Below are positions 1 through 12,012 of a DNA stretch of 64,000 nt, piece by piece. A program made the translations under genes and the position numbers. A model generated the notes under the pieces. The model was given only the letters and a program-made list of their open reading frames with translations. It was not told the origin of the DNA and ran no database searches. How positions within the stretch are numbered: the stretch's first letter is position 1; every line of letters starts with the position of its first letter. Source of the stretch: Hypomesus transpacificus (lineage: Eukaryota; Chordata; Actinopteri; Osmeriformes; Osmeridae); the NCBI RefSeq assembly GCF_021917145.1, contig NW_025813733.1, positions 290,572 to 354,571 of the forward strand. Direction: 5' to 3'.

Positions 1-399
1 TTGTATTCTCTCTCCCACAGAGACATGAGATTCCTGCCCTCCCAACACAGCTCCATCTGAATCAGAATCACGAGAGGTTGAACCGGGAGGAATAAGCTAT
101 CAAAGCCTCCTGCTGTTCAATATGAACCAGCAGGTCTCCACGAGCAGTCCCAGGTACATCAGATCGATGCACGATGTGAGTCTGTGGGAAGAGCCCTCCG
201 CTCGAGGACCGACCTTGACGACTGGGGGAAAAGAAGAAGTGTCAAAGACTGATGTTCTCCACCGTTACTTTGTCTCCCCACTGGTGTGAGACCACGGGGC
301 GTTGTGTCTGAGCATTTAGAAAGAACAACTAAAAAGTGCGATATATATTTATACACACAAAACAAAATTGTTATATATATATATATACTGTATATGTAC

Positions 400-487
400 A
401 GTATATAGTACCAGGCAAAAGTTTGGACACAATGTTCCATTCAATTGAATTGAATGTGTCAAAAAGAATTGACTAGTACTGTATATA
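400..487. mobile_element. Short Tc1/mariner-like inverted-repeat relic
   Basis: The left end reads agtaccaggcaaaagtttgg, which resembles the terminal repeats of fish Tc1-like transposons. The right end (about 457-487) is its imperfect inverted complement. Only about 30 bp separate the arms, so this is a deletion derivative with no transposase. It lies next to an AT-rich dinucleotide tract (371-410). The family assignment is from memory of the terminal motif. Confidence 0.5.
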
Positions 488-707
488 TAAACAACTGAGT
501 ATATGGTTGTTGGATATGGACCCTGATCTAGGGAGCTTGTGTTATAAAACAGGCCTACACAGAGACACACGAGAGTGACACAGACAGATTACTGAGGCCT
601 GTTGTTATCAGTAATGGTAGCAGCACCATCGTAACATCCCATTACAGTCTCACCATCCTGGAACATTGTAGACGCTACACACAGTCGGTTCCCTCTGCAG
701 GACAACC

Positions 708-812
708 TTGCTCCCAGGAGAACCCTGCTCCCAGGAGAACCCTGCTCCCAGGAGAACCCTGCTCCCAGGAGAACCCTGCTCCCAGGAGAACCCTGCTCCC
801 AGGAGAACCATG
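708..812. repeat. 17-bp minisatellite, about 6 copies
   Basis: The unit ctcccaggagaaccctg is repeated head to tail with almost no variation. It opens short repetitive frames on both strands, which are not genes. Confidence 0.95.
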
Positions 813-2060
813 CGGAGAGAGGTGGAGAGACAAGCTGCCCAGCTGATTGGCCGGGCTCCAGAGGAACAGCCCCGCGACCTGTCACCATAGTGATTCGCAA
901 CTCGTATCGATATAATATCGTAATCAGGCCAGCGGGAGATATAATCTTGCCTATTGTTCCGGAGGCGAGGACACGAATCCCAATCGCACCACTTTCGTTA
1001 TCTCTGGCCGCGTTCCATCACACAAGCAGGAAGGGTGCGATGCTCACACGCAGCTAGAAATGACATCCCAAACCTTAATGCCATGGGGTGAGAGAGAATG
1101 GGTGCATGTGTGTGTGTGTGTGTGTGTATATAGCTAGCGGGATCATGGGCAATGCTGTCATTACAAACACACACCTTTACCAACACACACAGGACACGGG
1201 TCTGGATGCATATTTGTGGCCTCACGTTTGAGGGATCACACACAAATCCTGGCAGAAGGCTAGGATCCTGCATCAGGGCTGCTTGGATGGAGGGTTAGAG
1301 CTGAGAGAGAGAGCTGAGAGAGAGAGAGAGCTGAGAGAGAGAGCTGAGAGCGAGGCGCATTTGGGAACTTGGTTATCTTTGCTCTCCTCTTGGGTGAGAA
1401 GAGGACGTGGAGGTAACAGGAAGGATGCGCGAGATGAGAGGCTGGAATGAAATGCGTTCAGAGGGGCATCCCTTGCTCATCTCTCTTTGAGACAGAGAAA
1501 GGGAGAGAGGAAGAATGGGAGAGAGAGAGGGGCGGTGAGAGAGAGAGCGATAGAAAGTCAGCCATGCGTAGAATTGTCTCATCAACGGGAGAGTACCTCT
1601 TACATCACAAATACCTTTTTCCAACTGACACATTTATACATACTGTTATGATCCCAGAGCAATCCTGTGAGCGCGCTGGGAGGAGAAATGGAACGCAGCT
1701 GGACTGAGACCCAGGGTGGGGGCCGACCCTCCTTTGCTACGCAGGGAGGTCACACCTTCATGCTGTCTTGGGCACAGGGGAAGAGGCCCCTGGATCACAG
1801 TCATGGGTCCCGATAGCCACATCAGAAGGCTTGTGAGGAGGGGTAAACAGATCGAGACGCACCATCTCTGGTACGTCAAATGCTGCAAAATCCTCGCCAT
1901 ATTCTTCTGTTGGTTTTACAAGGTCAACCATGAAGCCTAGCATCAACATTACTGTACAGAACGTGTTAGCGTGGAGGTAGATGCCAGTGTGGTACAGTAC
2001 ACAGCTGTTTGGTACAGTACACACTAACACACATCCAGTGTTTGGTGACAAACAACAACA
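813..2060. other. Non-coding stretch with short simple repeats
   Basis: No gene recognised. It contains a (TG)n tract near 1107-1128, GA-rich tracts at about 1303-1350 and 1485-1555, and otherwise mixed sequence without supported splice or coding structure. Confidence 0.6.
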
Positions 2061-2170
2061 CAGAAGCTGTGAGGGGGGGGGGGGGGCAGGAAGCAGAAGC
2101 TGTGAGGGAGGGGGGGGCAGGAAGCAGAAGCTGTGAGGGGGGGGGGGGGGGGCGGGAAGCAGAAGCTGTG
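2061..2170. repeat. G-tract minisatellite (31-35-bp unit, 4 copies)
   Basis: The motif cagaagctgtgagg recurs at 2061, 2094, 2125 and 2160. The first three copies are followed by runs of up to about 18 G. The G-runs vary in length, as expected for slippage. Such runs can form G-quadruplexes on the plus strand (inference). Confidence 0.9.
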
Positions 2171-2527
2171 CCGGGTTGAAACAACGAGCGTAATAACAGC
2201 ATAGGGTTGGACCAGCTTTGTGTTCACTGAAAACATTGACCTCCAGACTGTGGTAGTGCCATGGTGCGGCCAGGCCTCCCCCTGCTCCGCAGCCCACCAG
2301 GAGGGCACTTCTCCTGGGTTATTTGAGGCAGTGGGGTGGGGTGGAGAGAGAGATCCGTTGCTGCAGGGTCTTAGGGCTGGATGACTGGAGGGATGGCAAA
2401 GCACAGAAGCTCAAACAACAGAGTGGAAGAAATCTGTCTCTGTTCCACCCTGGGTTTCAATCATCTATCGATTGATCAAGATCAATCTGTCTGTCTATCC
2501 AGAATAGAAATCTCTTGCTGTAAATCG

Positions 2528-2634
2528 CAGGCGAGACGAGGCGCAGGCGAGGCGAGACGCAGGCGAGACGCAGGCGAGACGCAGGCGAGACGCAGGCGAG
2601 ACGCAGGCGAGACGCAGGCGAGACGCAGGCGTTC
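2528..2634. repeat. 11-bp minisatellite (gcaggcgagac)n
   Basis: About nine near-perfect copies of gcaggcgagac. The unit length is not a multiple of three, yet several frames stay open, giving repeat-only peptides that should not be read as genes. Confidence 0.95.
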
Positions 2635-2806
2635 CAGGAAATCCTGCGCTTTCTGAAAGAAGTACACTCCAGCTCCTGGTCAGAGGGTCAGACCGCCAGT
2701 TTGCGGGAAATAATTTCTCCCCAGCGCCAACAGATGCGCTCATGCATGGCAGCTTCTGATCCACAAAGCACCAGGGGAGGGAGATGGTAGTAAACATGTA
2801 GAAATG

Positions 2807-2808
<2 letters not shown>

Positions 2809-2847
<39 letters not shown>
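2809..2847. repeat. (GA)n microsatellite
   Basis: Pure GA dinucleotide run of about 19 units. A (TG)n run follows at about 2969-2990. Confidence 0.95.
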
Positions 2848-3378
2848 CAGGTCTCCAGGGAAGCTCCAGGGCGTTGTGGTAATAAGCTGTCACCCTCTCT
2901 CCTCTTGCGACCATGACATGTATTTTCTCAAAACATCAAGTACTCACATAGCAGGGAAAGGGGCGATTGTGTGTGTGTGTGTGTGTGTCAGAGGGTGTGT
3001 TTCCTTGACTTTACAGATGCACTGACCTTTACTGCAAAGCTCCAAAGATGATGATTCCAGATTAGGTAACACAGAGAATGTTATATGCATACACACATAC
3101 AAACACACACGCAGTTGCACACAAAACATGCACACACCACAACACACACATCGTATGAAAGCTACTATATAAATATACACAAAACAGAATGTAGAAGGTT
3201 GGAGCGGTTGTGAACATATTGATCATGCTGATTATCTTGTTTATCAACTCAACATGACCTTGCAGAGGGCTGCTGATGAAGAAAGAGTTTAGTCCATCAC
3301 TTTATTAACGGAGTGACAAGGATCAGTTCAGTTCTGGATTTAAAAACATTAGCAACCCGCAATCTGCAGATGGGGAGA

Positions 3379-3512
3379 GAACCAGACCTGTGATGCACAG
3401 CACCACAGAGAGAGAACCAGACCTGTGATGCACAACACCACAGAGAGAGAACCAGACCTGTGATGCACAACACCACAGAGAAAACCAGACCTGTGATGCA
3501 CAACACCACAGT
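3379..3512. repeat. 35-bp minisatellite, 4 copies
   Basis: The motif accagacctgtgatgcac starts at 3381, 3416, 3451 and 3484, giving periods of 35, 35 and 33 bp. Confidence 0.95.
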
Positions 3513-4600
3513 TCTCAGTCATGTCTATCTGCGCTGAAGGCCGGAGGGCGGGGTTTATAGCGAACAGGGACAAACTGATATAACACAGCCAATAGGTGTT
3601 TTATTATAGGGAGGCGGTTCATACATCATAGCATTGTAACATAATCAGAACAGAGCATGTTACAGGAGGAAGATGGATAATAAGAAAATACATGAACAGA
3701 TGATAAAGTAATAGCTGATTGTGATTAACATAAGCACACAGGAAATCCCATTTGTTCCACACTGCCCAGCGAGATGCAGTGTGAATAATATTCCTACGAC
3801 GGGGAAAATGACTTTAAAAGGCCTCTAAGCTCCAAACTGAGAATGACTCGTCAAAAAGCAGAAAACAGAGATGCTCGGTAAAAAGGTCAAACAGCAAGCC
3901 GTTCTTCCACTAGACATCACCCCAACGCCGTCTCCAACTTCTCTGTTCACCTTTGGACCCAAACTACATTTCACCAAATGGGCCCACACTTAAGACAAGG
4001 AAACATCTCAGGGAAGTGGAAAATTGGTCAGTTTGTCTTTATTATCCTGAAATATGAAAAGGCTTGATTTAATCACCCTCGCGTACAGAAAGCCTTGAAA
4101 TGTCAGGCCTTGTCTACCCATTATCATGTTCTTTGTGCTCGTAAATTAAAGAACAAACTAGCCGCCAGAGTGAGGGCAGAAATACAGCAGAGCACAAAAG
4201 GCCTCGACAAAGAGCAACTCCTGATGAATTCGGAGCATGAGGGACAGATAATCTCATTGTACACACCTTCTCTCTGCAATAAATCAAATTACCGGCGTGA
4301 CAATAGCATCTTTCTGCTCTGCCAGAGAAGCGAGTGGAACTGGACCAGAGGAAGAACGTTTACACAGCCTTTTGTACGGGATCCAGACGGTAATTAACGG
4401 CTAAGATGGGTGTCGGACTCATCCATTTTCCATTCACCCCCGTCCCCCCCCCCCGTCCCCGTCCCCAGAACAGGAACAAAGAGAACTTCCTCCCGCTGAT
4501 CCGAGGACGAACACAAAGTAGTGGATTCCAACCCCGGGTGAGAAAGTTTGAAAACATAAACTTTAAATACTGCTCTGTCGTTTCTGTAGAGACCCACCTG
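3513..4600. other. Low-repeat island, no gene recognised
   Basis: Mostly unique sequence with only a short C-run near 4445. An open frame of about 100 codons runs across 4095-4397 on the plus strand, but it begins with TTG, has no recognisable motif and no visible splice context, so I do not call it a gene. Compositionally it could be a conserved non-coding element; that needs a cross-species alignment. Confidence 0.4.
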
Positions 4601-4635
4601 CAGCTGGAGGGAGAGGAGGGCGCCAGGAGGGGGCA

Positions 4636-4945
4636 GAACTCTGGATGTGTTTGAGGGGGCAGAGGAGGGCAGAACTCTGGGTGTGTTTGAGGGGGTAGAA
4701 CTCTGGATGTGTTTGAGGGGGCAGAGGAGGGCAGAACTCTGGATGTGTGTGAGGGTGCAGAGGAGGGCAGAACTCTGGATGTGTTTGAGGGGGCAGAACT
4801 CTGGATGTGTCTGAGGGGGCAGAGGAGGGGGTAGAACTCTGGATGTGTTTGAGGGGGCAGAGGAGGGCAAAACTCTGGATGTGTTTGAGGGGGCAGAGGA
4901 GGGCAGAACTCTGGATGTGTTTGAGGGGACAGAGGAGGGGGCAGC
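4636..4945. repeat. 36/26-bp alternating minisatellite
   Basis: The core actctggatgtgtttgaggg recurs at 36-bp spacing. Some units lack a 10-bp segment and are 26 bp, for example between 4675 and 4701. About nine units. Confidence 0.9.
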
Positions 4946-5051
4946 TACAGCTCCCGTCACACAGCTGGAACGAGCATCACCTCTCAGCCCGGCCGGCCGT
5001 GATGGAGCCCAGCCCACAGGGCTCTGCTGAGGGGAAGTTCTCCTGCTGCTG

Positions 5052-5285
5052 TCATCCCAGAGGAGAGATGGAGGAGAGAGAGATGGAGTAGAGAGAGATG
5101 GAGGTGAGAGAGAGAGGGAGGAGAGAGAGGGGAGAAGGAGAGAGAGAGAGAGAGAGAGGGAGGAGAGAGAGGGAGGAGAGAGAGAGAGAGGGAGGAGAGA
5201 GAGAGAGAGGAGAGAGAGATGAGAGAAGGAGAGAGAGTGAGATAGAGAGTGAGATAGAGAGAGGGAGAGGAAGAGAGAGAGATGG
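5052..5285. repeat. GA-rich simple repeat
   Basis: Polypurine tract built of gagagag, gggagga and gatggag motifs. It yields spurious serine/leucine-rich frames on the minus strand. Confidence 0.95.
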
Positions 5286-6974
5286 AGTCTTCAAACACAT
5301 AAAAAGCCAAACATTCCCTTGTCTTTAGATCTTCACACAAGCGTCAGAGAACAACAACGACGGCTCTTAGAGACCACACAGACGCCAAGGGGGTTACCAT
5401 GGAAACCAACAGCCGGCGGAATTCATCGTCCACGGCAACTGTTTTAATTACCGTCTTCTCCTCAACATCTATTTGCGTTTCACATCGGCCCTCCTCATGG
5501 TTCCCCGGGTAACGTCTGGCGGGCCGGCTCCACAAACACGTCGGAGAGGAGCGAGCCCACAGCTACAGGGTTAATCCCAGGATAATGAAAACACTTGAGG
5601 CACAAACAGCCACCCTTCTTCTTCAGCACCACCCACCCTCACACAGACACACTTCTGTGCAGGTCAAAAACACAACATCTCCAGATTGGCCTTTTCAGCT
5701 GGGTGGTCGTGTGCATTAATAACTAATCAGAGCTCTATACAAACACAGGAGAATGGAGCTCTTAAAACAGAATGATAATCAGCATACCTTTGTTCCATGA
5801 ATATTAAAGGATAACCATCTGAGGTTTGGGTTAGGAACTCAGATTATTTCGAGAGAGAGAGAAAGATGGAGAGAGAAAGAGAGGAGAGGGAGAGAAAGAG
5901 AGACGACATGGAGAGAGAGATATTTTCTGCATGTATCTGGATGTGGGATATGCCCTCTCAGAGAGACTGAGGCCACGGCTCGCCAGCAGCTCACGTGTGG
6001 GCGGGGAGACACCCGACCCCTGCTCCTGCCTTGATGAAGATTTGACGTTTCACTTGCTTGTCTCAGACTTGAGGTTTCAGCGATGTCACCCCTTCGTTGT
6101 ATTTGTTGCGAGGATGAGAAAGGGTCAAGATCCAAAGTAGTTTTTCCACAGTTCAGGTCTGAGTGTAAAAATTGATTCCATTTCAGAACACCTACACATA
6201 CATTCTTTGTTCGTCCGTGGTTTTAATATCGAAGGAAAAAGTTTGTGAACCCAGTTACATTAGCTCAAGGCCATGTTGTTTGTATTAAAGTATGGTAATT
6301 TCAAAGTTATAAGAACTAGAGGAATGTCTTAATTATCTTACGTGGGGATGGAGAGAAGCAGGGAATAAGATTCCAACCGGTTGGAAAACAAAAGAGGAAG
6401 AAATGCTAAGCTGGTATCTCGTCGGTGTTGAGACCTCCTCCGGAGGACTGACAGGCCTTGACATGAGAGAAGGCATTTCTCTATTCTGAAACCTTCATCC
6501 TTTTCTACCTTAACGAGTCGAGTCTCAGCAGCGACTTGACGAAGCTTCACTCAGCATTTCTCTGACTGTCTTAATCAGGCTGTGTGCTTAGTGTCAAAGG
6601 AGTTGACAGTCATCCTCCACAAGGTCGTCTGTACTCGGAGAATCCTCGAGGACCTTGCTCATCAAAAACCACAGTGAGGAGAGGTCCCCTGCCACGACTC
6701 CTCGTCTGAACGGCTCTGAACTTTCATTTGCTTTTTAAATATTTATTTGAGAGGGAGACTGCACCTCTCGCACCGTCGAATCAGAGAAAAAAAAAACAGC
6801 GAACAAAGAAATGGCAACCTTTTCTTCCTTATGTCATTTCCTCTCCAGATCAAATAAGTGATTCAGTTCCTGGACTTTGTTAGGAGGTCTGCCTGCCTTG
6901 GGATGCCGACGCCAACCTGGCCTCTCATTAGCCAAACGGAAGAGGACGTCATCTATAGACCTGACTGACAGCCT
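5286..6974. other. Mostly unique non-coding stretch
   Basis: No gene recognised. One GA-rich block lies at about 5850-5925. The 5330-5560 part is notably repeat-free with balanced composition and is a candidate conserved non-coding element (inference only). Confidence 0.4.
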
Positions 6975-7075
6975 AGAGATATAGAAAGGGGAGAGAGAGA
7001 GACACAGGGAGAACTGAGAGAGAGAGAGACAAAAAGAGAGAGAGAGAAACAGAATGAAAGAGAGAGAAAGATAGA
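6975..7075. repeat. GA-rich simple repeat
   Basis: Interrupted (GA)n polypurine tract. A second comparable block lies at 7318-7475. Confidence 0.85.
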
Positions 7076-7689
7076 TTCAAGAGAAGCGAGGGCAGGTCAG
7101 AGGCTCGCACAAGGCTGCTGAAGCCTCTTGCTAAACGCTAATTAGCTTCCATCAGGCCGTCACTGCCCGGCCCTGCAGGTAGCTCCTTTCATACATCATT
7201 AATGTCCGCATGCTCGTCAGCCAAGATGGAGGCCAACCGGCACCTCTGGCCCCTCTCTGTGGTCATTACAAAGCTGCACAGGCCCGTGTTTGGGAGAGGC
7301 AGGAACAAAAAGAAGAAGTAGAGAGAGAAGAAGTAGAGAGAGAGATTAGTCATAAACAACCATGACCTTGAACTTAAATAGAGAGATGAATGTAATAGAG
7401 AGAGTAGAGAGAGAGCGAGAGAGTGGGAGAGAGAGAGACAGAGAGAGTTGAGAGAGAGAGAGACAGAGGGATTCATCATAATCAACCATGACCTGTAGAG
7501 GGAGCCGGAGGCCGGGTGGAGGCGACCTGAGTGCGAGGAAGAGGAAGGAGCGGAGGAGAGGAGATTGACAGCTCTGTGTCAGTAGAGGGAAAAAAGGTCA
7601 AAGTTCAGTAACTGGCTCGCCTTCGTAATGAGTCTGTTCCAGCTCGGTGCGTTTGGTGATGGCGTCAGTGGGGCCAGTTGGAGAGCCAG

Positions 7690-7850
7690 GTGTGGAGAGA
7701 GAGAGAGGAAAGAGAGAGAGAGGAAAGAAGAGAGAGAGAGGAAAGAAGAGAGAGAGGAAAGAAGAGAGAGAGAGAGGAAAGAAGAGAGAGAGAGGAGAGA
7801 AGAGAGAGAGAGGAAAGAGAGAAGAGAGAGAGAGGAGAGAGGATGAGTGG
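7690..7850. repeat. GA/GGAAAG polypurine repeat
   Basis: Repeating gagagagaggaaagaa-type motif with strong strand asymmetry. It ends just upstream of the SINE at 7868. Confidence 0.9.
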
Positions 7851-7867
7851 ATAGAAGGAATATCCCC

Positions 7868-8078
7868 AGAAGAGGCCAGGGTTAAAGCCATCGCTGAGCG
7901 GTTAGGGAGTCGGGCTAGTAATCCAAAGGTTGCTGGTTTGATTCCCGGCCGTGCCAATGACGTTGTGTCCTTGGGCGAGGCACTTCACCCTACTTGCCTC
8001 GGGGGGAATGTCCCTGTACTTACTGTAAGTCGCTCTGGATAAGAGCGTCTGCTAAAGGACTACATGTTATGTAAATGA
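7868..8078 (+). mobile_element. tRNA-derived SINE
   Basis: The head resembles a tRNA: an A-box-like gagcggttagggagtc near 7895 and a B-box-like ggtttgattcc near 7936. The body (cttgggcgaggcacttcacc, then gtaagtcgctctggataaga) and the tail (gcgtctgctaaaggac) match the widespread teleost SINE body and tail as I remember them. It is on the plus strand and slightly diverged, and it is not a functional tRNA gene. Confidence 0.85.
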
Positions 8079-9284
8079 TGACAGGCTCACAACAGTCGCT
8101 TGATTGAAAAAGAATCCATGAGTGTGGAGACCATGAGAAGATAATACAAAAGATGTTTTAACAACATCTACCCAGGCTGGACGAGGGGAAAAGAATCCAC
8201 GGTCATTATGCGATGATAATAAGACTGTGACAAACAGCTTTAATGACCAGTGAGCAAGTCATTACAGAGGGAGTTTTTTCCAGAGTGAATCATTTTAGAG
8301 GGAGTCATTTCAGATCTAGTCAGTTTCAAGGGAGTTATTTCAGATTGAGTCATTTCAGATCTAGTAAGTTTAGAGGGAGTCATTTTAGATTGGTGTCATT
8401 ATAGAGTGAGCTATTTTAGAAGGCCATCATTCTATAGGGAATCATTTTAGGGGGGAGTCATTGCAATTGAAGTTTATCAGAGGGAGTCATTTCAGAGAGT
8501 CATTTCCGACTCAGTTCCATCCAGTTTCACAAGAAAAATGAACCTGGGACGTTCGAGTATGGCGCTTGTCCAGGGAGTCATGTGGAGTTCAAGGTGTCCC
8601 AGAACTCTGCCGACAGGAAGCAGAAAGCCTATCTGCCAGGCCTGAACTCTGGGTGACTCTGCCAGCAGTTTGGGATTAATGCTGCCCTCACCGGCCTAAG
8701 AGAGTGCTCCATGACTGTACAGTTCAGAGAGAGCAGAGAGCAGCCATGCACAGTGTCTGAGCTGCTTTCCTGTGAACCCAGAAGCCCTCCGGTAGAAGTG
8801 GGATTGAGCAAAGCAGACAAAATGAGAGAAAAAAGGAGAAGAGGCCTTTCCTCCTTCCTTCCATCCCTTCCTTCTTTCCTCCCTCTCTCCCAACCTCCCT
8901 CCCCTGTGAAGGCATCCGCGGTGAGTCGTGATTTACGGAGTGAAGGAAGAGATCCATTAGCCGTGAAACAACACACCCTGCAACCAGGAAGTGATTTATG
9001 CATCCAATAAGGTTCCCTGGCTCCTTCCCTCCTTCAGCTTCACCATGGCGACAGCAGAGGGACGGAGAGCTGGAAGCTGCGACCTGTTTCTTCGGTAGGT
9101 AAGTGTGAGGTTCGTTCACCTGTGCTGTGACGCGTAACACCACAAGCCAACTGAATTTCAGAAGGACCGGGTTTCAATACGTATATTTAGTCATTTTCTG
9201 GTACATAAAGAGGGTCGTGCTCCTGATCGCGTCGCTGTTTAGAGTGCGTGCGTCATGTCTATCTGCACTCCGTCCAACAGCATC
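8079..9284. other. Non-coding stretch with degenerate gtcattt repeats
   Basis: Between about 8270 and 8515 a degenerate ~20-bp motif (gggagtcatttcaga and variants) recurs about ten times. The rest is unique. The 8900-9020 part is repeat-free. No gene recognised. Confidence 0.6.
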
Positions 9285-9765
9285 CCACCCAACTGCCCCT
9301 TCCTCTGTCCTCCCACCCAACTGCCCCTTCCTCTGTCCTCCCACCCAACTGCCCCTTCCTCTGTCCTCCCACCCAACTGCCCCTTTCTCTGTCCTCCCAC
9401 CCAACTGCCCCTTCCTCTGTCCTCCCACCCAACTGCCCCTTCCTCTGTCCTCCCACCCAACTGCCCCTTCCTCTGTCCTCCCACCCAACTGCCCCTTCCT
9501 CTGTCCTCCCACCCAACTGCCCCTGCCCCTTCCTCTGTCCTCCCACCCAACTGCCCCTTCCTCTGTCCTCCCACCCAACTGCCCCTTCCTCTGTCCTCCC
9601 ACCGAACTGCCCCTTCCTCTGTCCTCCCAACCAACTGCCCCTTCCTCTATCCTCCCACTCAACTGCCCCTTCCTCTGTCCTCCCACCCAACTGCCCCTTC
9701 CTTTGTCCTCCCACTTAACTGCCCCTTCCTCTGTCCTCCCATCCAACTGCCACTTCCTCTGCTTG
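9285..9765. repeat. 28-bp minisatellite, about 17 copies
   Basis: The unit contains ctgccccttcctctgtcctc followed by ccacccaa. It is nearly perfect, with one partial duplication (ctgcccctgcccctt) near 9515 and variant units toward the right end. Because the unit contains no stop in any phase, several frames on both strands stay open for 130-220 codons. These are artefacts. Confidence 0.97.
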
Positions 9766-10420
9766 GTGATCTACATACATTGACATGTTCTTACATTCTT
9801 ATGTTAGTCTTGACTTCGGCCATTGTCAGTCGTCAGAGAATTATTCACTGAATGTTTCAGTATTCTTCGTACAAGTACATTCTGCAGGACTGTACAATGT
9901 ATCTGTCCTTGTTTTTGTTATAAATGATGAATAAACTTGAGCAAGGGATTGGGTGTGTGGCAATTACATTGACAAGGGAGAACAAGAAAAAAGCTCTGTT
10001 TTTTCAACCCAAGTGTCAACAGAAGGGAACTTATTATTGATCTGGCAAGAACGTTTTTTTATTTTTTATCCAATTTAATGAAACATGGTTGCTACTGTTC
10101 GTACGAAGCAGAATTAGTTAGACGAAGGGGGTGGATGTCTTTTTTTTTTATGAGAAGAAGAATAAAGTTTCTAAGAAGTTTCATCGTTAAGAAAAGGATG
10201 TACACAGCGATTGCTCTCTAAAGACCGCACAGGAGGATGGTTCCATTGCTCATTCTCATGTGGATGGTTTCAGTGGGGTGAGTAGAACAAGCTGCTTGAT
10301 TGATCATTAAGAGAATCTTATTCTGTGATTATACTTCCAGACAATACCAGGAACCAAAACGAGTTTTCTTCTAAGAACATTTCTCAGCAGGAACAGACTG
10401 AGGTGGTGGATTCATTGGTG
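9766..10420. other. Non-coding stretch
   Basis: No gene recognised. It is AT-rich in places, with T-runs near 10055 and 10140 and a possible LINE-like tail (gatgaataaacttgag) near 9928. Confidence 0.5.
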
Positions 10421-11010
10421 AGGATGACAGAGGAGAGGGAGAGAGGGATGACAGAGGAGAGGGAGAGAGGGATAAAAGGTGAAGGAAGGGAGGAAGGAAG
10501 GAAGGGGGTGGGGTAAGAAGGTGTAAGGGAGAGAGACGGTGGGAGGGAAGGCGAGGGTGGAAGGAGGGAGAGGTGGGGGGGGAGTGGATCCTGCTGACTG
10601 CGTCACTTTCTAACAGCTGGCTGGAAACACTCACAGCAGCCATTAGAACGTCACTGAAACACAGGCCAGGAAATGGAGAGAGAGAGAGAAAGAAAGAAAG
10701 AAAGAGGGAAGGAGAACGAGTGGGTGGGAAGGAGAGAGGGAGAGAAGAGAGAGAGAGGGAAGGAGAGGGACAGGGAAAGAGTGAAAAGGAAATTATGAGG
10801 AGAAAAATACAGAGTGCTTGAATAGAAAAGAGAAAGAAAGAGGGGGGATACTTAGAGAGATGAATAGGAGAGAGAGAGAGAGAGAGAGGGTGTGTGACAG
10901 AGAGAGAGAGAGAGAGGGTGTGTGTGACGGAGAGAGAGAGAGAGAGGGTGTGTGACAGAGACAGAGAGACAGAGAGAGAGAGACAGAGAGACAGAGAGAG
11001 AGGCAAAAGA
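10421..11010. repeat. GA and GA/TGTG simple repeats around a short unique island
   Basis: Polypurine blocks at 10421-10585 and 10672-10790, and (GA)n interrupted by gtgtgtga at 10865-11002. The unique island at about 10588-10670 has no coding signal. Long leucine/serine-rich minus-strand frames here are artefacts. Confidence 0.9.
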
Positions 11011-11384
11011 ACAGAGTTGGATTTAACACCCATTCATTTCCCCAGGCCAGGTGTGGAGGAAATGAATCCTAAAAGGGGGACTGTGCTCTGCCAGGCAGGC
11101 AGCCTGTCTTCCCTTCTCTGGGTTCCACAGCTCCCCCGCTACATAGCCGCTTTCAATTAGAGCCAGAGAGCTGTGGGGGAGGGGAGGAGGAAGGGGAGAT
11201 GGAGAAAGAGGGAGGGGAGAGGAAGATAAGGGAGACTGAAGGAGAGAGGTCCAGGGGTCTGGTCCAGGGGTCTGGTCCAGGGAACCTTCACACCACCGGA
11301 GGTTTAACCCGGAGCTGCTCGCTGATCACAGCTGTCGTCCAGCGAGCCCCATCACAACCACAAGGGCGTCCAGCTCTCAGACGC

Positions 11385-11548
11385 CTCGCCTCTGCCCTGC
11401 CCGCCTCTGCCCTGCCCGCCTCTGCCCTGCCCGCCTCTGCCCTGCCCGCCTCTGCCCTGCCCGCCTCTGCCCTGCCCGCCTCTGCCCTGCCCGCCTCTGC
11501 CCTGCCCGCCTCTGCCCTGCTCGCCTCTGCCCTGCTCGCCTCTGCCTC
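11385..11548. repeat. 15-bp minisatellite, about 11 copies
   Basis: The unit cctctgccctgcccg is repeated. Its length is divisible by three, so each frame encodes a pentapeptide repeat. It ends directly at the MITE at 11552. Confidence 0.95.
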
Positions 11549-11551
11549 GCC

Positions 11552-11794
11552 CAGGGCTGTGTTTCCCGATAACGATGGATCGTAGCAACGATCGAGCAAA
11601 AAAACAAAACCATCGATATTTCTTACGTAAATTTTCCAAACATGCTCGTAAGGAGTAGGCTAATCTATGCGCTTTCAAGAGCTACAAAGTTTCAAGAGAC
11701 ACTTTAGCTACGATGTCTTTGGGAACGGCCCGTAAAACTAAAATTTGTCGTACGATGGATTCTATGATCAACTTAGGCCTATGACGCAGCCCTG
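11552..11794. mobile_element. Miniature inverted-repeat transposon (MITE), degenerate
   Basis: The left end cagggctgtgtttcccg and the right end (reverse complement cagggctgcgtcat) form short terminal inverted repeats. Internally, cgtacgatggattctatg near the right and cgataacgatggatcgtag near the left are also roughly inverted. There is no transposase and no clear target-site duplication. Confidence 0.6.
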
Positions 11795-11857
11795 GTCCTC
11801 TACCTACCAGGGTGTGCAAGTTCAGTGGTCTGGTCTCATCGGGCCTCATACAGTGTA

Positions 11858-11908
11858 TGAGCGTGTGTGTGTGTGAGAGACTGTGTGTGTGTGTGTGTGT
11901 GAGAGAGA

Positions 11909-11940
<32 letters not shown>

Positions 11941-12012
11941 CTGTGTGTGTGTGTGTGTGTGTGTGTGTCTGTGCGTGAGAGACTGTGTGTGTGTGTGTGT
12001 CTGTCTGTGTCT
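11858..12012. repeat. (TG)n microsatellite with gagaga interruptions
   Basis: Three TG blocks are each separated by gagagagact, a small higher-order pattern. Confidence 0.95.

Noticed and set aside
4095..4397. 100-codon plus-strand frame in a low-repeat island
   Set aside because: Starts with TTG, no motif, no splice context; frames of this length occur by chance.
9174..9851. Several 130-218-codon frames on both strands over the 28-bp repeat
   Set aside because: The repeat unit has no stop in any phase; the frames overlap in different phases and strands and encode only the repeat.
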